A stretch of 64,000 bases of DNA from Salminus brasiliensis (lineage: Eukaryota > Chordata > Actinopteri > Characiformes > Bryconidae): assembly GCF_030463535.1 (NCBI RefSeq), contig NC_132881.1, positions 9,842,526 through 9,906,525 on the forward strand, read 5' to 3'. The stretch's first letter is position 1, and the number at the start of each line of letters is the position of its first letter. Of the stretch, positions 20,281 through 35,399 are shown one piece after another. The translations under genes were made by a program, and so were the position numbers. The notes beneath the pieces were generated by a model, which made no database searches, was not told where the DNA came from, and saw only the letters and a list, made by a program, of their open reading frames with translations.

Positions 20281-22054
20281 ATCATTCAGTTTCTATACAT
20301 GTATTGACTTTCTTTTTTTTGTCTTAAAGGTCTTTCGGACCTCATGAACCAAGGGTCTGTGCATCTGCAAGTCGCTGCTATCTGTCTGCAAGTGTAACAG
20401 GTAAGTGATCATTCAGTTTCTATACGTGTATTGACTTTCTTTTTTGTCTTACAGGTTTTTCGGAACTCATGAACCAAGGGTCTGTGCATCTGCAACTGTG
20501 TGTGACTCGCTACGATCTGTCTGCAAGTGTGTAACAGGCAAGTGATCATTCAGTTTCTATACATGTATTGACCTTCTTTTTTTGTCTTATAGGTTTTTCG
20601 GACCGCATGAACCAAGAGTCTTTCCATTGCCACTGTGTGTAAGGCTCGCTTTCAATCTATCTGCAAGTGTGTAACAGGTAGGTGATCATTCAGTTTCTAT
20701 ACATGTATTGACTTTCTTTTTTTGTCTTAAAGGTCTTTCGGACCACATGAACCAAGGGTCTGTGCATCTGCAACTGTGTGTGACTTCCTACTATCTGTCT
20801 GCAAGTGTGTTACAGGTTGGTGATCATTCAGTTTCTATACATGTATTGACTTTCTTTTTTTGTCGTAAAGGTCTTTCGGACCACATGAACCAAGGGTCTG
20901 TGCATCTGCAACTAAAAGGTTGGTGATCATTCAGTTTCTATACATGTATTGACTTTCTTTTTTTGTCTTACAGGTTGTTCGGACCACATGAACCGAGGGC
21001 CTGTGCATCTGCAACTGTGTGTGACTCGCTACTCTGTCTGCAAGTGTGTAACAGGTAGGTGATCATTCAGTTTCTATACATGTATTGACTTTCTTTTTTT
21101 GTCTTACATGTTTTTCGGACCACATGAACCAAGGGTCTGTGCATCTGCAACTGTGTGTGACTCGCTGCTATCTGTCTGCAAGTGTGTAACAGGTAAGTGA
21201 TCATTCAGTTTCTATACATGTATTGACTTTCTTTTTTGTCTTACAGGTTTTTCGGAACTCATGAACCAAGTGTCTGTGCATCTGCAACTGTGTGTGACTC
21301 GCTATCTATCTGTCTGCAAGTGTGTAACGGTAGGTGATCATTCAGTTTCTATACATGTATTGACTTTCTTTTTTTGTCTTACAGGTTTTTCGGACCACAT
21401 GAACCAAGGGTCTGAGCATCTCCAACTGTGTGTGACTCGCTATCTGTCTGCAAGTGTGTAACAGGTAGGTGATCATTCAGTTTCTATACATGTATTGATT
21501 TTCTTTTTTTGTCTTACACGTTTTTCGGACCACATGAACCAAGGGTCTGTGCATCTGCAACTGTGTGTGACTCGCTGCTATCTGTCTGCAAGTGTGTAAC
21601 AGGTAAGTGATCATTCAGTTTCTATACATGTATTGACTTTCTTTTTTGTCTTACAGGTTTTTCGGAACTCATGAACCAAGTGTCTGTGCATCTGCAACTG
21701 TGTGTGACTCGCTATCTATCTGTCTGCAAGTGTGTAACGGTAGGTGATCATTCAGTTTCTATACATGTATTGACTTTCTTTTTTTGTCTTACAGGTTTTT
21801 CGGACCACATGAACCAAGGGTCTGAGCATCTCCAACTGTGTGTGACTCACTATCTGTCTGCAAGTGTGTAACAGGTAGGTGATCATTCAGTCTCTATACA
21901 TGTATTGATTTTCTTTTTTTGTCTTACAGGTTTTTCGGAATGCATGAACCAAGGGTCTATGCATCTGCAACTGCGTGTGATTCGCTCCTATCTTTCTGCA
22001 AGTGTGTAACAGGTAGGTGATAATTCAGTTTCTATACATGTATTGACTTTCTTT
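20281..22054 (+). repeat. higher-order block A, copy 1
   Basis: About 1774 bp (13 monomers) that reappears 3930 bp downstream at 24211-25984. By eye the copies agree throughout apart from a base at 21892 (CTCTATACA against TTCTATACA). The flanking units differ at both ends. Confidence 0.85.
21193..21329 (+). repeat. representative monomer: 54 bp intron-like box + 83 bp exon-like block
   Basis: Chosen as a clear example. 21193-21246 begins GTAAGTGATC, holds TTGAC about 20 bp before its end and finishes TTTTGTCTTACAG. 21247-21329 is the exon-like part (GTTTTTCGGAACTCATGAAC to GTGTAACG) and is followed by the next donor GTAGGT. If spliced, 83 nt would shift the reading frame by two at each unit. 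Confidence 0.85.
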
Positions 22055-24210
22055 TTTTGTCTTACATGTTTTTTGGACCGCATGAACCAAGGGTCAGTGC
22101 ATCTGCAACTGTGTGTGACTCGCTATCTGTCTGCAGATGTGTAACAGGTAGGCGATCATTCAGTTTCTATACATGTAATGACTTTCTTTTTTTTGTCTTA
22201 CAGGTTTTTCGGAATGCATGAAGCAAGGGTCTGTGAATCTGCAACTGTGTGTGACTCGCTACTATCTGTCTGGAAGTGTGTAACAGGTAGGTGATCATTC
22301 AGTTTCTATACATGTATTGACTTTCTTTTTTTGTCTTACAGGTTTTTCAGACCGCATGAACCAAGGTTCTTTCCATTGCCACTGTGTGTGTGACTCCCTA
22401 CTATCTGTCTGCAAGTGTGTAACAGGTAAGTGATCATTCAGTTTCTATACATGTATTGACTTTCTTTTTTTGTCTTACAGGTTTTTCGGTACGCATGAAG
22501 CAAGGGTCTGTGCATCTGCAACTGTGTGTGACTCGCTACTATCTGTCTGCAAGTGTGTAACAGGTAAGTGATCATTCAGTTTCTATACATGTATTGACTT
22601 TCTTTTTTTGTCTTAAAGGTCTTTTGGAACCCATGAACCAAGGGTCTGTGCATCTGCACGTCGCTGCTATCTGTCTGCAAGTGTAACAGGTAAGTGATCA
22701 TTCAGTTTCTATACGTGTATTGACTTTCTTTTTTGTCTTACAGGTTTTTCGGAACTCATAAACCAAGGGTCTGTGCATCTGCAACTGTGTGTGACTCGCT
22801 ACGATCTGTCTGCAAGTGTGTAACAGGCAAGTGATCATTCAGTTTCTATACATGTATTGACCTTCTTTTTTTGTCTTATAGGTTTTTCGGACCGCATGAA
22901 CCAAGAGTCTTTCCATTGCCACTGTGTGTAAGGCTCGCTTTCAATCTATCTGCAAGTGTGTAACAGGTAGGTGATCATTCAGTTTCTATACATGTATTGA
23001 CTTTCTTTTTTTGTCTTAAAGGTCTTTCGGACCACATGAACCAAGGGTCTGTGCATCTGCAACTGTGTGTGACTTCCTACTATCTGTCTGCAAGTGTGTA
23101 ACAGGTTGGTGATCATTCAGTTTCTATACATGTATTGACTTTCTTTTTTTGTCTTACAGGTTTTTCGGACCACATGAACCAAGGGTCTGTGCATCTGCAA
23201 CTGTGTGTGACTCGCTGCTATCTGTCTGCAAGTGTGTAACAGGTAAGTGATCATTCAGTTTCTATACATGTATTGACTTTCTTTTTTGTCTTACAGGTTT
23301 TTCGGAACTCATGAACCAAGTGTCTGTGCATCTGCAACTGTGTGTGACTCGCTATCTATCTGTCTGCAAGTGTGTAACGGTAGGTGATCATTCAGTTTCT
23401 ATACATGTATTGACTTTCTTTTTTGGTCTTACAGGTTTTTCGGACCACATGAAACAAGGGTCTGTGCATCTGCAACTTTGTCTGACTCGCTACTATCTGT
23501 CTGCAAGTGTATAACAGGTAAGTGATCATTCAGTTTCTATACATGTAATGACTTTTTTTTTTTGTCTTAAAGGTTTTTCAGACCGCATGAACCAAGGGTC
23601 TGAGCATCTCCAACTGTGTGTGACTCGCTATCTGTCTGCAAGTGTGTAACAGGTAGGTGATCATTCAGTTTCTATACATGTATTGATTTTCTTTTTTTGT
23701 CTTACAGGTTTTTCGGAATGCATGAACCAAGGGTCTATGCATCTGCAACTGCGTGTGATTCGCTCCTATCTTTCTGCAAGTGTGTAACAGGTAGGTGATA
23801 ATTCAGTTTCTATACATGTATTGACTTTCTTTTTTTTGTCTAACAGGTTTTTCAGACCGCATGAACCAAGGGTCAGTGCATCTGCAACTGTGTGTGACTC
23901 GCTATCTGTCTGCAGATGTGTAACAGGTAGGCGATCATTCAGTTTCTATACATGTATTGACTTTCTTTTTTTGTCTTACATGTTTTTCGGACCACATTAA
24001 CCAAGGGTCTGTGCATCTGCAACTGTGTGTGACTCGCTACTCTCTGTCTGCAAGTGTGTAACAGGTAGATGATCATTCAGTTTGTATACATGTATTGACT
24101 TTCTTTTTTTTGTCTTACAGGTTTTTCAGAACGCATGAACCAAGGGTCTGTGCATCTACAACTGTGTGTGATTCGCTACGATCTGTCTGCAAGTGTTTAA
24201 CAGGTAAGTG

Positions 24211-25984
24211 ATCATTCAGTTTCTATACATGTATTGACTTTCTTTTTTTTGTCTTAAAGGTCTTTCGGACCTCATGAACCAAGGGTCTGTGCATCTGCAA
24301 GTCGCTGCTATCTGTCTGCAAGTGTAACAGGTAAGTGATCATTCAGTTTCTATACGTGTATTGACTTTCTTTTTTGTCTTACAGGTTTTTCGGAACTCAT
24401 GAACCAAGGGTCTGTGCATCTGCAACTGTGTGTGACTCGCTACGATCTGTCTGCAAGTGTGTAACAGGCAAGTGATCATTCAGTTTCTATACATGTATTG
24501 ACCTTCTTTTTTTGTCTTATAGGTTTTTCGGACCGCATGAACCAAGAGTCTTTCCATTGCCACTGTGTGTAAGGCTCGCTTTCAATCTATCTGCAAGTGT
24601 GTAACAGGTAGGTGATCATTCAGTTTCTATACATGTATTGACTTTCTTTTTTTGTCTTAAAGGTCTTTCGGACCACATGAACCAAGGGTCTGTGCATCTG
24701 CAACTGTGTGTGACTTCCTACTATCTGTCTGCAAGTGTGTTACAGGTTGGTGATCATTCAGTTTCTATACATGTATTGACTTTCTTTTTTTGTCGTAAAG
24801 GTCTTTCGGACCACATGAACCAAGGGTCTGTGCATCTGCAACTAAAAGGTTGGTGATCATTCAGTTTCTATACATGTATTGACTTTCTTTTTTTGTCTTA
24901 CAGGTTGTTCGGACCACATGAACCGAGGGCCTGTGCATCTGCAACTGTGTGTGACTCGCTACTCTGTCTGCAAGTGTGTAACAGGTAGGTGATCATTCAG
25001 TTTCTATACATGTATTGACTTTCTTTTTTTGTCTTACATGTTTTTCGGACCACATGAACCAAGGGTCTGTGCATCTGCAACTGTGTGTGACTCGCTGCTA
25101 TCTGTCTGCAAGTGTGTAACAGGTAAGTGATCATTCAGTTTCTATACATGTATTGACTTTCTTTTTTGTCTTACAGGTTTTTCGGAACTCATGAACCAAG
25201 TGTCTGTGCATCTGCAACTGTGTGTGACTCGCTATCTATCTGTCTGCAAGTGTGTAACGGTAGGTGATCATTCAGTTTCTATACATGTATTGACTTTCTT
25301 TTTTTGTCTTACAGGTTTTTCGGACCACATGAACCAAGGGTCTGAGCATCTCCAACTGTGTGTGACTCGCTATCTGTCTGCAAGTGTGTAACAGGTAGGT
25401 GATCATTCAGTTTCTATACATGTATTGATTTTCTTTTTTTGTCTTACACGTTTTTCGGACCACATGAACCAAGGGTCTGTGCATCTGCAACTGTGTGTGA
25501 CTCGCTGCTATCTGTCTGCAAGTGTGTAACAGGTAAGTGATCATTCAGTTTCTATACATGTATTGACTTTCTTTTTTGTCTTACAGGTTTTTCGGAACTC
25601 ATGAACCAAGTGTCTGTGCATCTGCAACTGTGTGTGACTCGCTATCTATCTGTCTGCAAGTGTGTAACGGTAGGTGATCATTCAGTTTCTATACATGTAT
25701 TGACTTTCTTTTTTTGTCTTACAGGTTTTTCGGACCACATGAACCAAGGGTCTGAGCATCTCCAACTGTGTGTGACTCACTATCTGTCTGCAAGTGTGTA
25801 ACAGGTAGGTGATCATTCAGTTTCTATACATGTATTGATTTTCTTTTTTTGTCTTACAGGTTTTTCGGAATGCATGAACCAAGGGTCTATGCATCTGCAA
25901 CTGCGTGTGATTCGCTCCTATCTTTCTGCAAGTGTGTAACAGGTAGGTGATAATTCAGTTTCTATACATGTATTGACTTTCTTT
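24211..25984 (+). repeat. higher-order block A, copy 2
   Basis: Second copy of 20281-22054, including the unusual short monomer ending CAACTAAAAGG (24841) and the paired MNQVSVH-type frames at 25191 and 25601 that mirror 21261 and 21671. Confidence 0.85.
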
Positions 25985-26339
25985 TTTTTGTCTAACAGGT
26001 TTTTCAGACCGCATGAACCAAGGGTCAGTGCATCTGCAACTGTGTGTGACTCGCTATCTGTCTGCAGATGTGTAACAGGTAGGCGATCATTCAGTTTCTA
26101 TACATGTATTGACTTTCTTTTTTTGTCTTACATGTTTTTCGGACCACATTAACCAAGGGTCTGTGCATCTGCAACTGTGTGTGACTCGCTACTCTCTGTC
26201 TGCAAGTGTGTAACAGGTAGATGATCATTCAGTTTGTATACATGTATTGACTTTCTTTTTTTTGTCTTACAGGTTTTTCAGAACGCATGAACCAAGGGTC
26301 TGTGCATCTACAACTGTGTGTGATTCGCTACGATCTGTC

Positions 26340-29030
26340 TGCAAGTGTTTAACAGGTAAGTGATCATTCAGTTTCTATACATGTTTTGACTTTCTTTTTT
26401 TGTCTTACAGGTTTTTCAGACCGCATGAACCAAGGGTCTTTCCATTGCCACTGTGTGTGTGGCTCGCTATCAATCTGTCTGCAAGTGTGTAACAGGTAGG
26501 TGATCATTCAGTTTCCATACATGTATTGACTTTCTTTTTTTGTCTTACAAGTTTTTCGGACCGCATGAACCAAGGGTCTGTGCATCTGCAACTGTGTGTG
26601 ACTCGCTGCTATCTGTCTGCAAGTGTGTAACAGGTAAGTGATCATTCAGTTTCTATACATGTATTGACTTTCTTTTTTTGTCTTACAGGTTTTTCGGACC
26701 ACATGAACCAAGGGTCTGAGCATCTCCAACTGTGTGTGACTCGCTATCTTTCTGCAAGTGTGTAACAGGTAGGTGATCATTCAGTCTCTATACATGTATT
26801 GATTTTCTTTTTTTGTCTTACAGGTTTTTCGGAATGCATGAACCAAGGGTCTATGCATCTGCAACTGCGTGTGATTCGCTCCTATCTTTCTGCAAGTGTG
26901 TAACAGGTAGGTGATAATTCAGTTTCTATACATGTATTGACTTTCTTTTTTTGTCTAACAGGTATTTCAGACCGCATGAACCAAGGGTCAGTGCATCTGC
27001 AACTGTGTGTGACTCGCTATCTGTCTGCAGATGTGTAACAGGTAGGCGATCATTCAGTTTCTATACATGTAATGACTTTCTTTTTTTTGTCTTACAGGTT
27101 TTTCGGAATGCATGAACCAAGGGTCTATGCATCTGCAACTGTGTGTGACTCGCTACTCTCTGTCTGCAAGTGTGTAACAGGTAAGTGATCATTCAGTTTC
27201 TATACATGTATTGACCTAATTTTTTTTGTCTTACAGGTTTTTCGGACCGCATGAACCAAGGTTCTTTCCATTGCCACTGTGTGTGTGACTCCCTACTATC
27301 TGTCTGCAAGTGTGTAACAGGAAGGTGATCATTCTGTTTCTATACATGTATTGACTTTCTTTTTTTGTCTTACAGGTTTTTCGGTACGCATGAAGCAAGG
27401 GTCTGTGCATCTGCAACTGTGTGTGACTCGCTACTATCTGTCTGCAAGTGTGTAACAGGTAAGTGATCATTCAGTTTCTATACATGTATTGACTTTCTTT
27501 TTTTGTCTTAAAGGTCTTTTGGACCCCATGAACCAAGGGTCTGTGAATCTGCAACTGTGTGTGACTCGCTACTATCTGTCTGGAAGTGTGTAACAGGTAG
27601 GTGATCATTCAGTTTCTATACATGTATTGACTTTCTTTTTTTGTCTTACAGGTTTTTCAGACCGCATGAACCAAGGTTCTTTCCATTGCCACTGTGTGTG
27701 TGACTCCCTACTATCTGTCTGCAAGTGTGTAACAGGTAAGTGATCATTCAGTTTCTATACATGTATTGATTTTCTTTTTTTGTCTTACAGGTTTTTCGGA
27801 ATGCATGAACCAAGGGTCTATGCATCTGCAACTGCGTGTGATTCGCTCCTATCTTTCTGCAAGTGTGTAACAGGTAGGTGATAATTCAGTTTCTATACAT
27901 GTATTGACTTTCTTTTTTTTGTCTAACAGGTTTTTCAGACCGCATGAACCAAGGGTCAGTGCATCTGCAACTGTGTGTGACTCGCTATCTGTCTGCAGAT
28001 GTGTAACAGGTAGGCGATCATTCAGTTTCTATACATGTATTGACTTTCTTTTTTTGTCTTACATGTTTTTCGGACCACATTAACCAAGGGTCTGTGCATC
28101 TGCAACTGTGTGTGACTCGCTACTCTCTGTCTGCAAGTGTGTAACAGGTAGATGATCATTCAGTTTGTATACATGTATTGACTTTCTTTTTTTTGTCTTA
28201 CAGGTTTTTCAGAACGCATGAACCAAGGGTCTGTGCATCTACAACTGTGTGTGATTCGCTACGATCTGTCTGCAAGTGTTTAACAGGTAAGTGATCATTC
28301 AGTTTCTATACATGTTTTGACTTTCTTTTTTTGTCTTACAGGTTTTTCAGACCGCATAAACCAATGGTCTTTCCATTGCCACTGTGTGTGTGGCTCGCTA
28401 TCAATCTGTCTGCAAGTGTGTAACAGGTAGGTGATCATTCAGTTTCCATACATGTATTGACTTTCTTTTTTTGTCTTACAAGTTTTTCGGACCGCATGAA
28501 CCAAGGGTCTGTGCATCTGCAACTGTGTGTGACTCGCTGCTATCTGTCTGCAAGTGTGTAACAGGTAAGTGATCATTCAGTTTCTATACATGTATTGACT
28601 TTCTTTTTTTGTCTTACAGGTTTTTCGGACCACATGAACCAAGGGTCTGAGCATCTCCAACTGTGTGTGACTCGCTATCTTTCTGCAAGTGTGTAACAGG
28701 TAGGTGATCATTCAGTCTCTATACATGTATTGATTTTCTTTTTTTGTCTTACAGGTTTTTCGGAATGCATGAACCAAGGGTCTATGCATCTGCAACTGCG
28801 TGTGATTCGCTCCTATCTTTCTGCAAGTGTGTAACAGGTAGGTGATAATTCAGTTTCTATACATGTATTGACTTTCTTTTTTTGTCTAACAGGTATTTCA
28901 GACCGCATGAACCAAGGGTCAGTGCATCTGCAACTGTGTGTGACTCGCTATCTGTCTGCAGATGTGTAACAGGTAGGCGATCATTCAGTTTCTATACATG
29001 TAATGACTTTCTTTTTTTTGTCTTACAGGT
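26340..29030 (+). repeat. higher-order duplication with 1932 bp offset
   Basis: A rare variant GTTTCCATACATG occurs at about 26512 and 28444, and the units around it (26340-27090 and 28272-29020) repeat in the same order. The offset of 1932 bp equals 14 monomers. Confidence 0.7.
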
Positions 29031-32000
29031 TTTTCGGAATGCATGAAGCAAGGGTCTGTGCATCTGCAACTGTGTGTGACTCGCTACTATCTGTCTGCAA
29101 GTGTGTAACAGGTAAGTGATCATTCAGTTTCTATACATGTATTGACTTTCTTTTTTTGTCTTAAAGGTCTTTTGGACCCCATGAACCAAGGGTCTGTGAA
29201 TCTGCAACTGTGTGTGACTCGCTACTATCTGTCTGGAAGTGTGTAACAGGTAGGTGATCATTCAGTTTCTATACATGTATTGACTTTCTTTTTTTGTCTT
29301 ACAGGTTTTTCAGACCGCATGAACCAAGGTTCTTTCCATTGCCACTGTGTGTGTGACTCCCTACTATCTGTCTGCAAGTGTGTAACAGGTAAGTGATCAT
29401 TCAGTTTCTATACATGTATTGACTTTCTTTTTTTGTCTTACAGGTTTTTCGGTACGCATGAAGCAAGGGTCTGTGCATCTGCAACTGTGTGTGACTCGCT
29501 ACTATCTGTCTGCAAGTGTGTAACAGGTAAGTGATCATTCAGTTTCTATACGTGTATTGACTTTCTTTTTTGTCTTACAGGTTTTTCGGAACTCATAAAC
29601 CAAGGGTCTGTGCATCTGCAACTGTGTGTGACTCGCTACGATCTGTCTGCAAGTGTGTAACAGGCAAGTGATCATTCAGTTTCTATACATGTATTGACCT
29701 TCTTTTTTTGTCTTATAGGTTTTTCGGACCGCATGAACCAAGAGTCTTTCCATTGCCACTGTGTGTAAGGCTCGCTTTCAATCTATCTGCAAGTGTGTAA
29801 CAGGTAGGTGATCATTCAGTTTCTATACATGTATTGACTTTCTTTTTTTGTCTTAAAGGTCTTTCGGACCACATGAACCAAGGGTCTGTGCATCTGCAAC
29901 TGTGTGTGACTTCCTACTATCTGTCTGCAAGTGTGTAACAGGTTGGTGATCATTCAGTTTCTATACATGTATTGACTTTCTTTTTTTGTCTTACAGGTTT
30001 TTCGGACCACATGAACCAAGGGTCTGTGAATCTGCAACTGTGTGTGACTCGCTACTATCTGTCTGGAAGTGTGTAACAGGTAGGTGATCATTCAGTTTCT
30101 ATACATGTATTGACTTTCTTTTTTTGTCTTACAGGTTTTTCAGACCGCATGAACCAAGGTTCTTTCCATTGCCACTGTGTGTGTGACTCCCTACTATCTG
30201 TCTGCAAGTGTGTAACAGGTAAGTGATCATTCAGTTTCTATACATGTATTGACTTTCTTTTTTTGTCTTACAGGTTTTTCGGTACGCATGAAGCAAGGGT
30301 CTGTGCATCTGCAACTGTGTGTGACTCGCTACTATCTGTCTGCAAGTGTGTAACAGGTAAGTGATCATTCAGTTTCTATACATGTATTGACTTTCTTTTT
30401 TTGTCTTAAAGGTCTTTTGGACCCCATGAACCAAGGGTCTGTGCATCTGCAACTGTGTGTGACTCGCTACTATCTGTCTGCAAGTGTGTAATAGGTAGGT
30501 GATCATTCAGTTTCTATACATGTATTGACTTTCTTTTTTTTGTCTTAAAGGTCTTTCGGACCTCATGAACCAAGGGTCTGTGCATCTGCAAGTCGCTGCT
30601 ATCTGTCTGCAAGTGTAACAGGTAAGTGATCATTCAGTTTCTATACGTGTATTGACTTTCTTTTTTGTCTTACAGGTTTTTCGGAACTCATAAACCAAGG
30701 GTCTGTGCATCTGCAACTGTGTGTGACTCGCTACGATCTGTCTGCAAGTGTGTAACAGGCAAGTGATCATTCAGTTTCTATACATGTATTGACCTTCTTT
30801 TTTTGTCTTATAGGTTTTTCGGACCGCATGAACCAAGAGTCTTTCCATTGCCACTGTGTGTAAGGCTCGCTTTCAATCTATCTGCAAGTGTGTAACAGGT
30901 AGGTGATCATTCAGTTTCTATACATGTATTGACTTTCTTTTTTTGTCTTAAAGGTCTTTCGGACCACATGAACCAAGGGTCTGTGCATCTGCAACTGTGT
31001 GTGACTTCCTACTATCTGTCTGCAAGTGTGTAACAGGTTGGTGATCATTCAGTTTCTATACATGTATTGACTTTCTTTTTTTGTCTTACAGGTTTTTCGG
31101 ACCACATGAACCAAGGGTCTGTGCATCTGCAACTGTGTGTGACTCGCTGCTATCTGTCTGCAAGTGTGTAACAGGTAAGTGATCATTCAGTTTCTATACA
31201 TGTATTGACTTTCTTTTTTGTCTTACAGGTTTTTCGGAACTCATGAACCAAGTGTCTGTGCATCTGCAACTGTGTGTGACTCGCTATCTATCTGTCTGCA
31301 AGTGTGTAACGGTAGGTGATCATTCAGTTTCTATACATGTATTGACTTTCTTTTTTTGTCTTACAGGTTTTTCGGACCACATGAAACAAGGGTCTGTGCA
31401 TCTGCAACTTTGTCTGACTCGCTACTATCTGTCTGCAAGTGTATAACAGGTAAGTGATCATTCAGTTTCTATACATGTAATGACTTTTTTTTTTTGTCTT
31501 AAAGGTTTTTCAGACCGCATGAACCAAGGGTCTGAGCATCTCCAACTGTGTGTGACTCGCTATCTGTCTGCAAGTGTGTAACAGGTAGGTGATAATTCAG
31601 TTTCTATACATGTATTGACTTTCTTTTTTTTGTCTAACAGGTTTTTCAGACCGCATGAACCAAGGGTCAGTGCATCTGCAACTGTGTGTGACTCGCTATC
31701 TGTCTGCAGATGTGTAACAGGTAGGCGATCATTCAGTTTCTATACATGTATTGACTTTCTTTTTTTGTCTTACATGTTTTTCGGACCACATTAACCAAGG
31801 GTCTGTGCATCTGCAACTGTGTGTGACTCGCTACTCTCTGTCTGCAAGTGTGTAACAGGTAGGTGATCATTCAGTTTCTATACATGTATTGACTTTCTTT
31901 TTTTTGTCTTACAAGTTTTTCGGACCACATTAACCAAGGGTCTGTGCATCTGCAACTGTGTGTGACTCGCTAGTCTCTGTCTGCAAGTGTTTAACAGGTA

Positions 32001-35000
32001 AGTGATCATTCAGTTTCTATACATGTATTGACTTTCTTTTTTTGTCTTACAGGTTTTTCAGACCGCATAAACCAATGGTCTTTCCATTGCCACTGTGTGT
32101 GTGGCTCGCTATCAATCTGTCTGCAAGTGTGTAACAGGTAGGTGATCATTCAGTTTCTATACATGTATTGACTTTCTTTTTTTGTCTTACAAGTTTTTCG
32201 GACCGCATGAACCAAGGGTCAGTGCATCTGCAACTGTGTGTGACTCGCTATCTGTCTGCAGATGTGTAACAGGTAGGCGATCATTCAGTTTCTATACATG
32301 TATTGACTTTCTTTTTTTGTCTTACATGTTTTTTGGACCACATTAACCAAGGGTCTGTGCATCTGCAACTGTGTGTGACTCGCTACTCTCTGTCTGCAAG
32401 TGTGTAACAGGTAAGTGATCATTCAGTTTCTATACATGTATTGACCTAATTTTTTTTGTCTTACAGGTTTTTCGGACCTCATGAACCAAGGGTCTGTGCA
32501 TCTGCAACTCGCTGCTATCTGTCTGCAAGTGTGTAACAGGTAAGTGATCATTCAGTTTCTATACATGTATTGACTTTCTTTTTTTGTCTTACATGTTTTT
32601 CGGACCGCATTAACCAAGGGTCTGTGCATCTGCAACTGTGTGTGACTCGCTACTCTCTGTCTGCAAGTGTGTAACAGGTAAGTGATCATTCAGTTTCTAT
32701 ACATGTATTGACCTAATTTTTTTTGTCTTACAGGTTTTTCGGACCGCATGAACCAAGGTTCTTTCCATTGCCACTGTGTGTGTGACTCCCTACTATCTGT
32801 CTGCAAGTGTGTAACAGGTAAGTGATCATTTAGTTTCTATACATGTATTGACTTTCTTTTTTTGTCTTAAAGGTCTTTTGGACCCCATGAAGCAAGGGTC
32901 TGTGCATCTGCAACTGTGTGTGACTCGCTACTATCTGTCTGCAAGTGTGTAATAGGTAGGTGATCATTCAGTTTCTATACATGTATTGACTTTCTTTTTT
33001 TTGTCTTAAAGGTCTTTCGGACCTCATGAACCAAGGGTCTGTGCATCTGCAAGTCGCTGCTATCTGTCTGCAAGTGTAACAGGTAAGTGATCATTCAGTT
33101 TCTATACGTGTATTGACTTTCTTTTTTGTCTTACAGGTTTTTCGGAACTCATGAACCAAGGGTCTGTGCATCTGCAACTGTGTGTGACTCGCTACGATCT
33201 GTCTGCAAGTGTGTAACAGGCAAGTGATCATTCAGTTTCTATACATGTATTGACCTTCTTTTTTTTGTCTTATAGGTTTTTCGGACCGCATGAACCAAGA
33301 GTCTTTCCATTGCCACTGTGTGTAAGGCTCGCTTTCAATCTATCTGCAAGTGTGTAACAGGTAGGTGATCATTCAGTTTCTATACATGTATTGACTTTCT
33401 TTTTTTGTCTTAAAGGTCTTTCGGACCACATGAACCAAGGGTCTTTGCATCTGCAACTGTGTGTGACTTCCTACTATCTGTCTGCAAGTGTGTAACAGGT
33501 TGGTGATCATTCAGTTTCTACACATGTATTGACTTTCTTTTTTTGTCTTACAGGTTTTTCGGACCACATGAACCAAGGGTCTGTGCATCTGCAACTAAAA
33601 GGTTGGTGATCATTCAGTTTCTATACATGTATTGACTTTCTTTTTTTGTCTTACAGGTTGTTCGGACCACATGAACCGAGGGCCTGTGCATCTGCAACTG
33701 TGTGTGACTCGCTACTCTGTCTGCAAGTGTGTAACAGGTAGGTGATCATTCAGTTTCTATACATGTATTGACTTTCTTTTTTTGTCTTACAGGTTTTTCG
33801 GACCACATGAACCAAGGGTCTGTGCATCTGCAACTGTGTGTGACTCGCTGCTATCTGTCTGCAAGTGTGTAACAGGTAAGTGATCATTCAGTTTCTATAC
33901 ATGTATTGACTTTCTTTTTTGTCTTACACGTTTTTCGGAACTCATGAACCAAGTGTCTGTGCATCTGCAACTGTGTGTGACTCGCTTTCTATCTGTCTGC
34001 AAGTGTGTAACGGTAGGTGATCATTCAGTTTCTATACATGTATTGACTTTCTTTTTTTGTCTTACAGGTTTTTCGGACCACATGAAACAAGGGTCTGTGC
34101 ATCTGCAACTGTGTGTGACTCGCTACTCTCTGTCTGCAAGTGTGTAACAGGTAAGTGATCATTCAGTTTCTATACATGTATTGACCTAATTTTTTTTGTC
34201 TTACAGGTTTTTCGGACCGCATGAACCAAGGTTCTTTCCATTGCCACTGTGTGTGTGACTCCCTACTATCTGTCTGCAAGTGTGTAACAGGAAGGTGATC
34301 ATTCAGTTTCTATACATGTATTGACTTTCTTTTTTTGTCTTACAGGTTTTTCGGTACGCATGAAGCAAGGGTCTGTGCATCTGCAACTGTGTGTGACTCG
34401 CTACTATCTGTCTGCAAGTGTGTAACAGGTAAGTGATCATTCAGTTTCTATACATGTATTGACTTTCTTTTTTTGTCTTAAAGGTCTTTTGGACCCCATG
34501 AACCAAGGGTCTGTGAATCTGCAACTGTGTGTGACTCGCTACTATCTGTCTGCAAGTGTGTAACAGGTAGGTGATCATTCAGTTTCTATACATGTATTGA
34601 CTTTCTTTTTTTGTCTTACAGGTTTTTCAGACCGCATAAACCAAGGTTCTTTCCATTGCCACTGTGTGTGTGACTCCCTACTATCTGTCTGCAAGTGTGT
34701 AACAGGAAGGTGATCATTCAGTTTCTATACATGTATTGACTTTCTTTTTTTGTCTTACAGGTTTTTCGGTACGCATGAAGCAAGGGTCTGTGCATCTGCA
34801 ACTGTGTGTGACTCGCTACTATCTGTCTGCAAGTGTGTAATAGGTAGGTGATCATTCAGTTTCTATACATGTATTGACTTTCTTTTTTTTGTCTTAAAGG
34901 TCTTTCGGACCTCATGAACCAAGGGTCTGTGCATCTGCAAGTCGCTGCTATCTGTCTGCAAGTGTAACAGGTAAGTGATCATTCAGTTTCTATACGTGTA

Positions 35001-35399
35001 TTGACTTTCTTTTTTGTCTTACAGGTTTTTCGGAACTCATGAACCAAGGGTCTGTGCATCTGCAACTGTGTGTGACTCGCTACGATCTGTCTGCAAGTGT
35101 GTAACAGGCAAGTGATCATTCAGTTTCTATACATGTATTGACCTTCTTTTTTTGTCTTATAGGTTTTTCGGAACGCATGAACCAAGAGTCTTTCCATTGC
35201 CACTGTGTGTAAGGCTCGCTTTCAATCTATCTGCAAGTGTGTAACAGGTAGGTGATCATTCAGTTTCTATACATGTATTGACTTTCTTTTTTTGTCTTAA
35301 AGGTCTTTCGGACCACATGAACCAAGGGTCTGTGCATCTGCAACTGTGTGTGACTTCCTACTATCTGTCTGCAAGTGTGTAACAGGTTGGTGATCATTC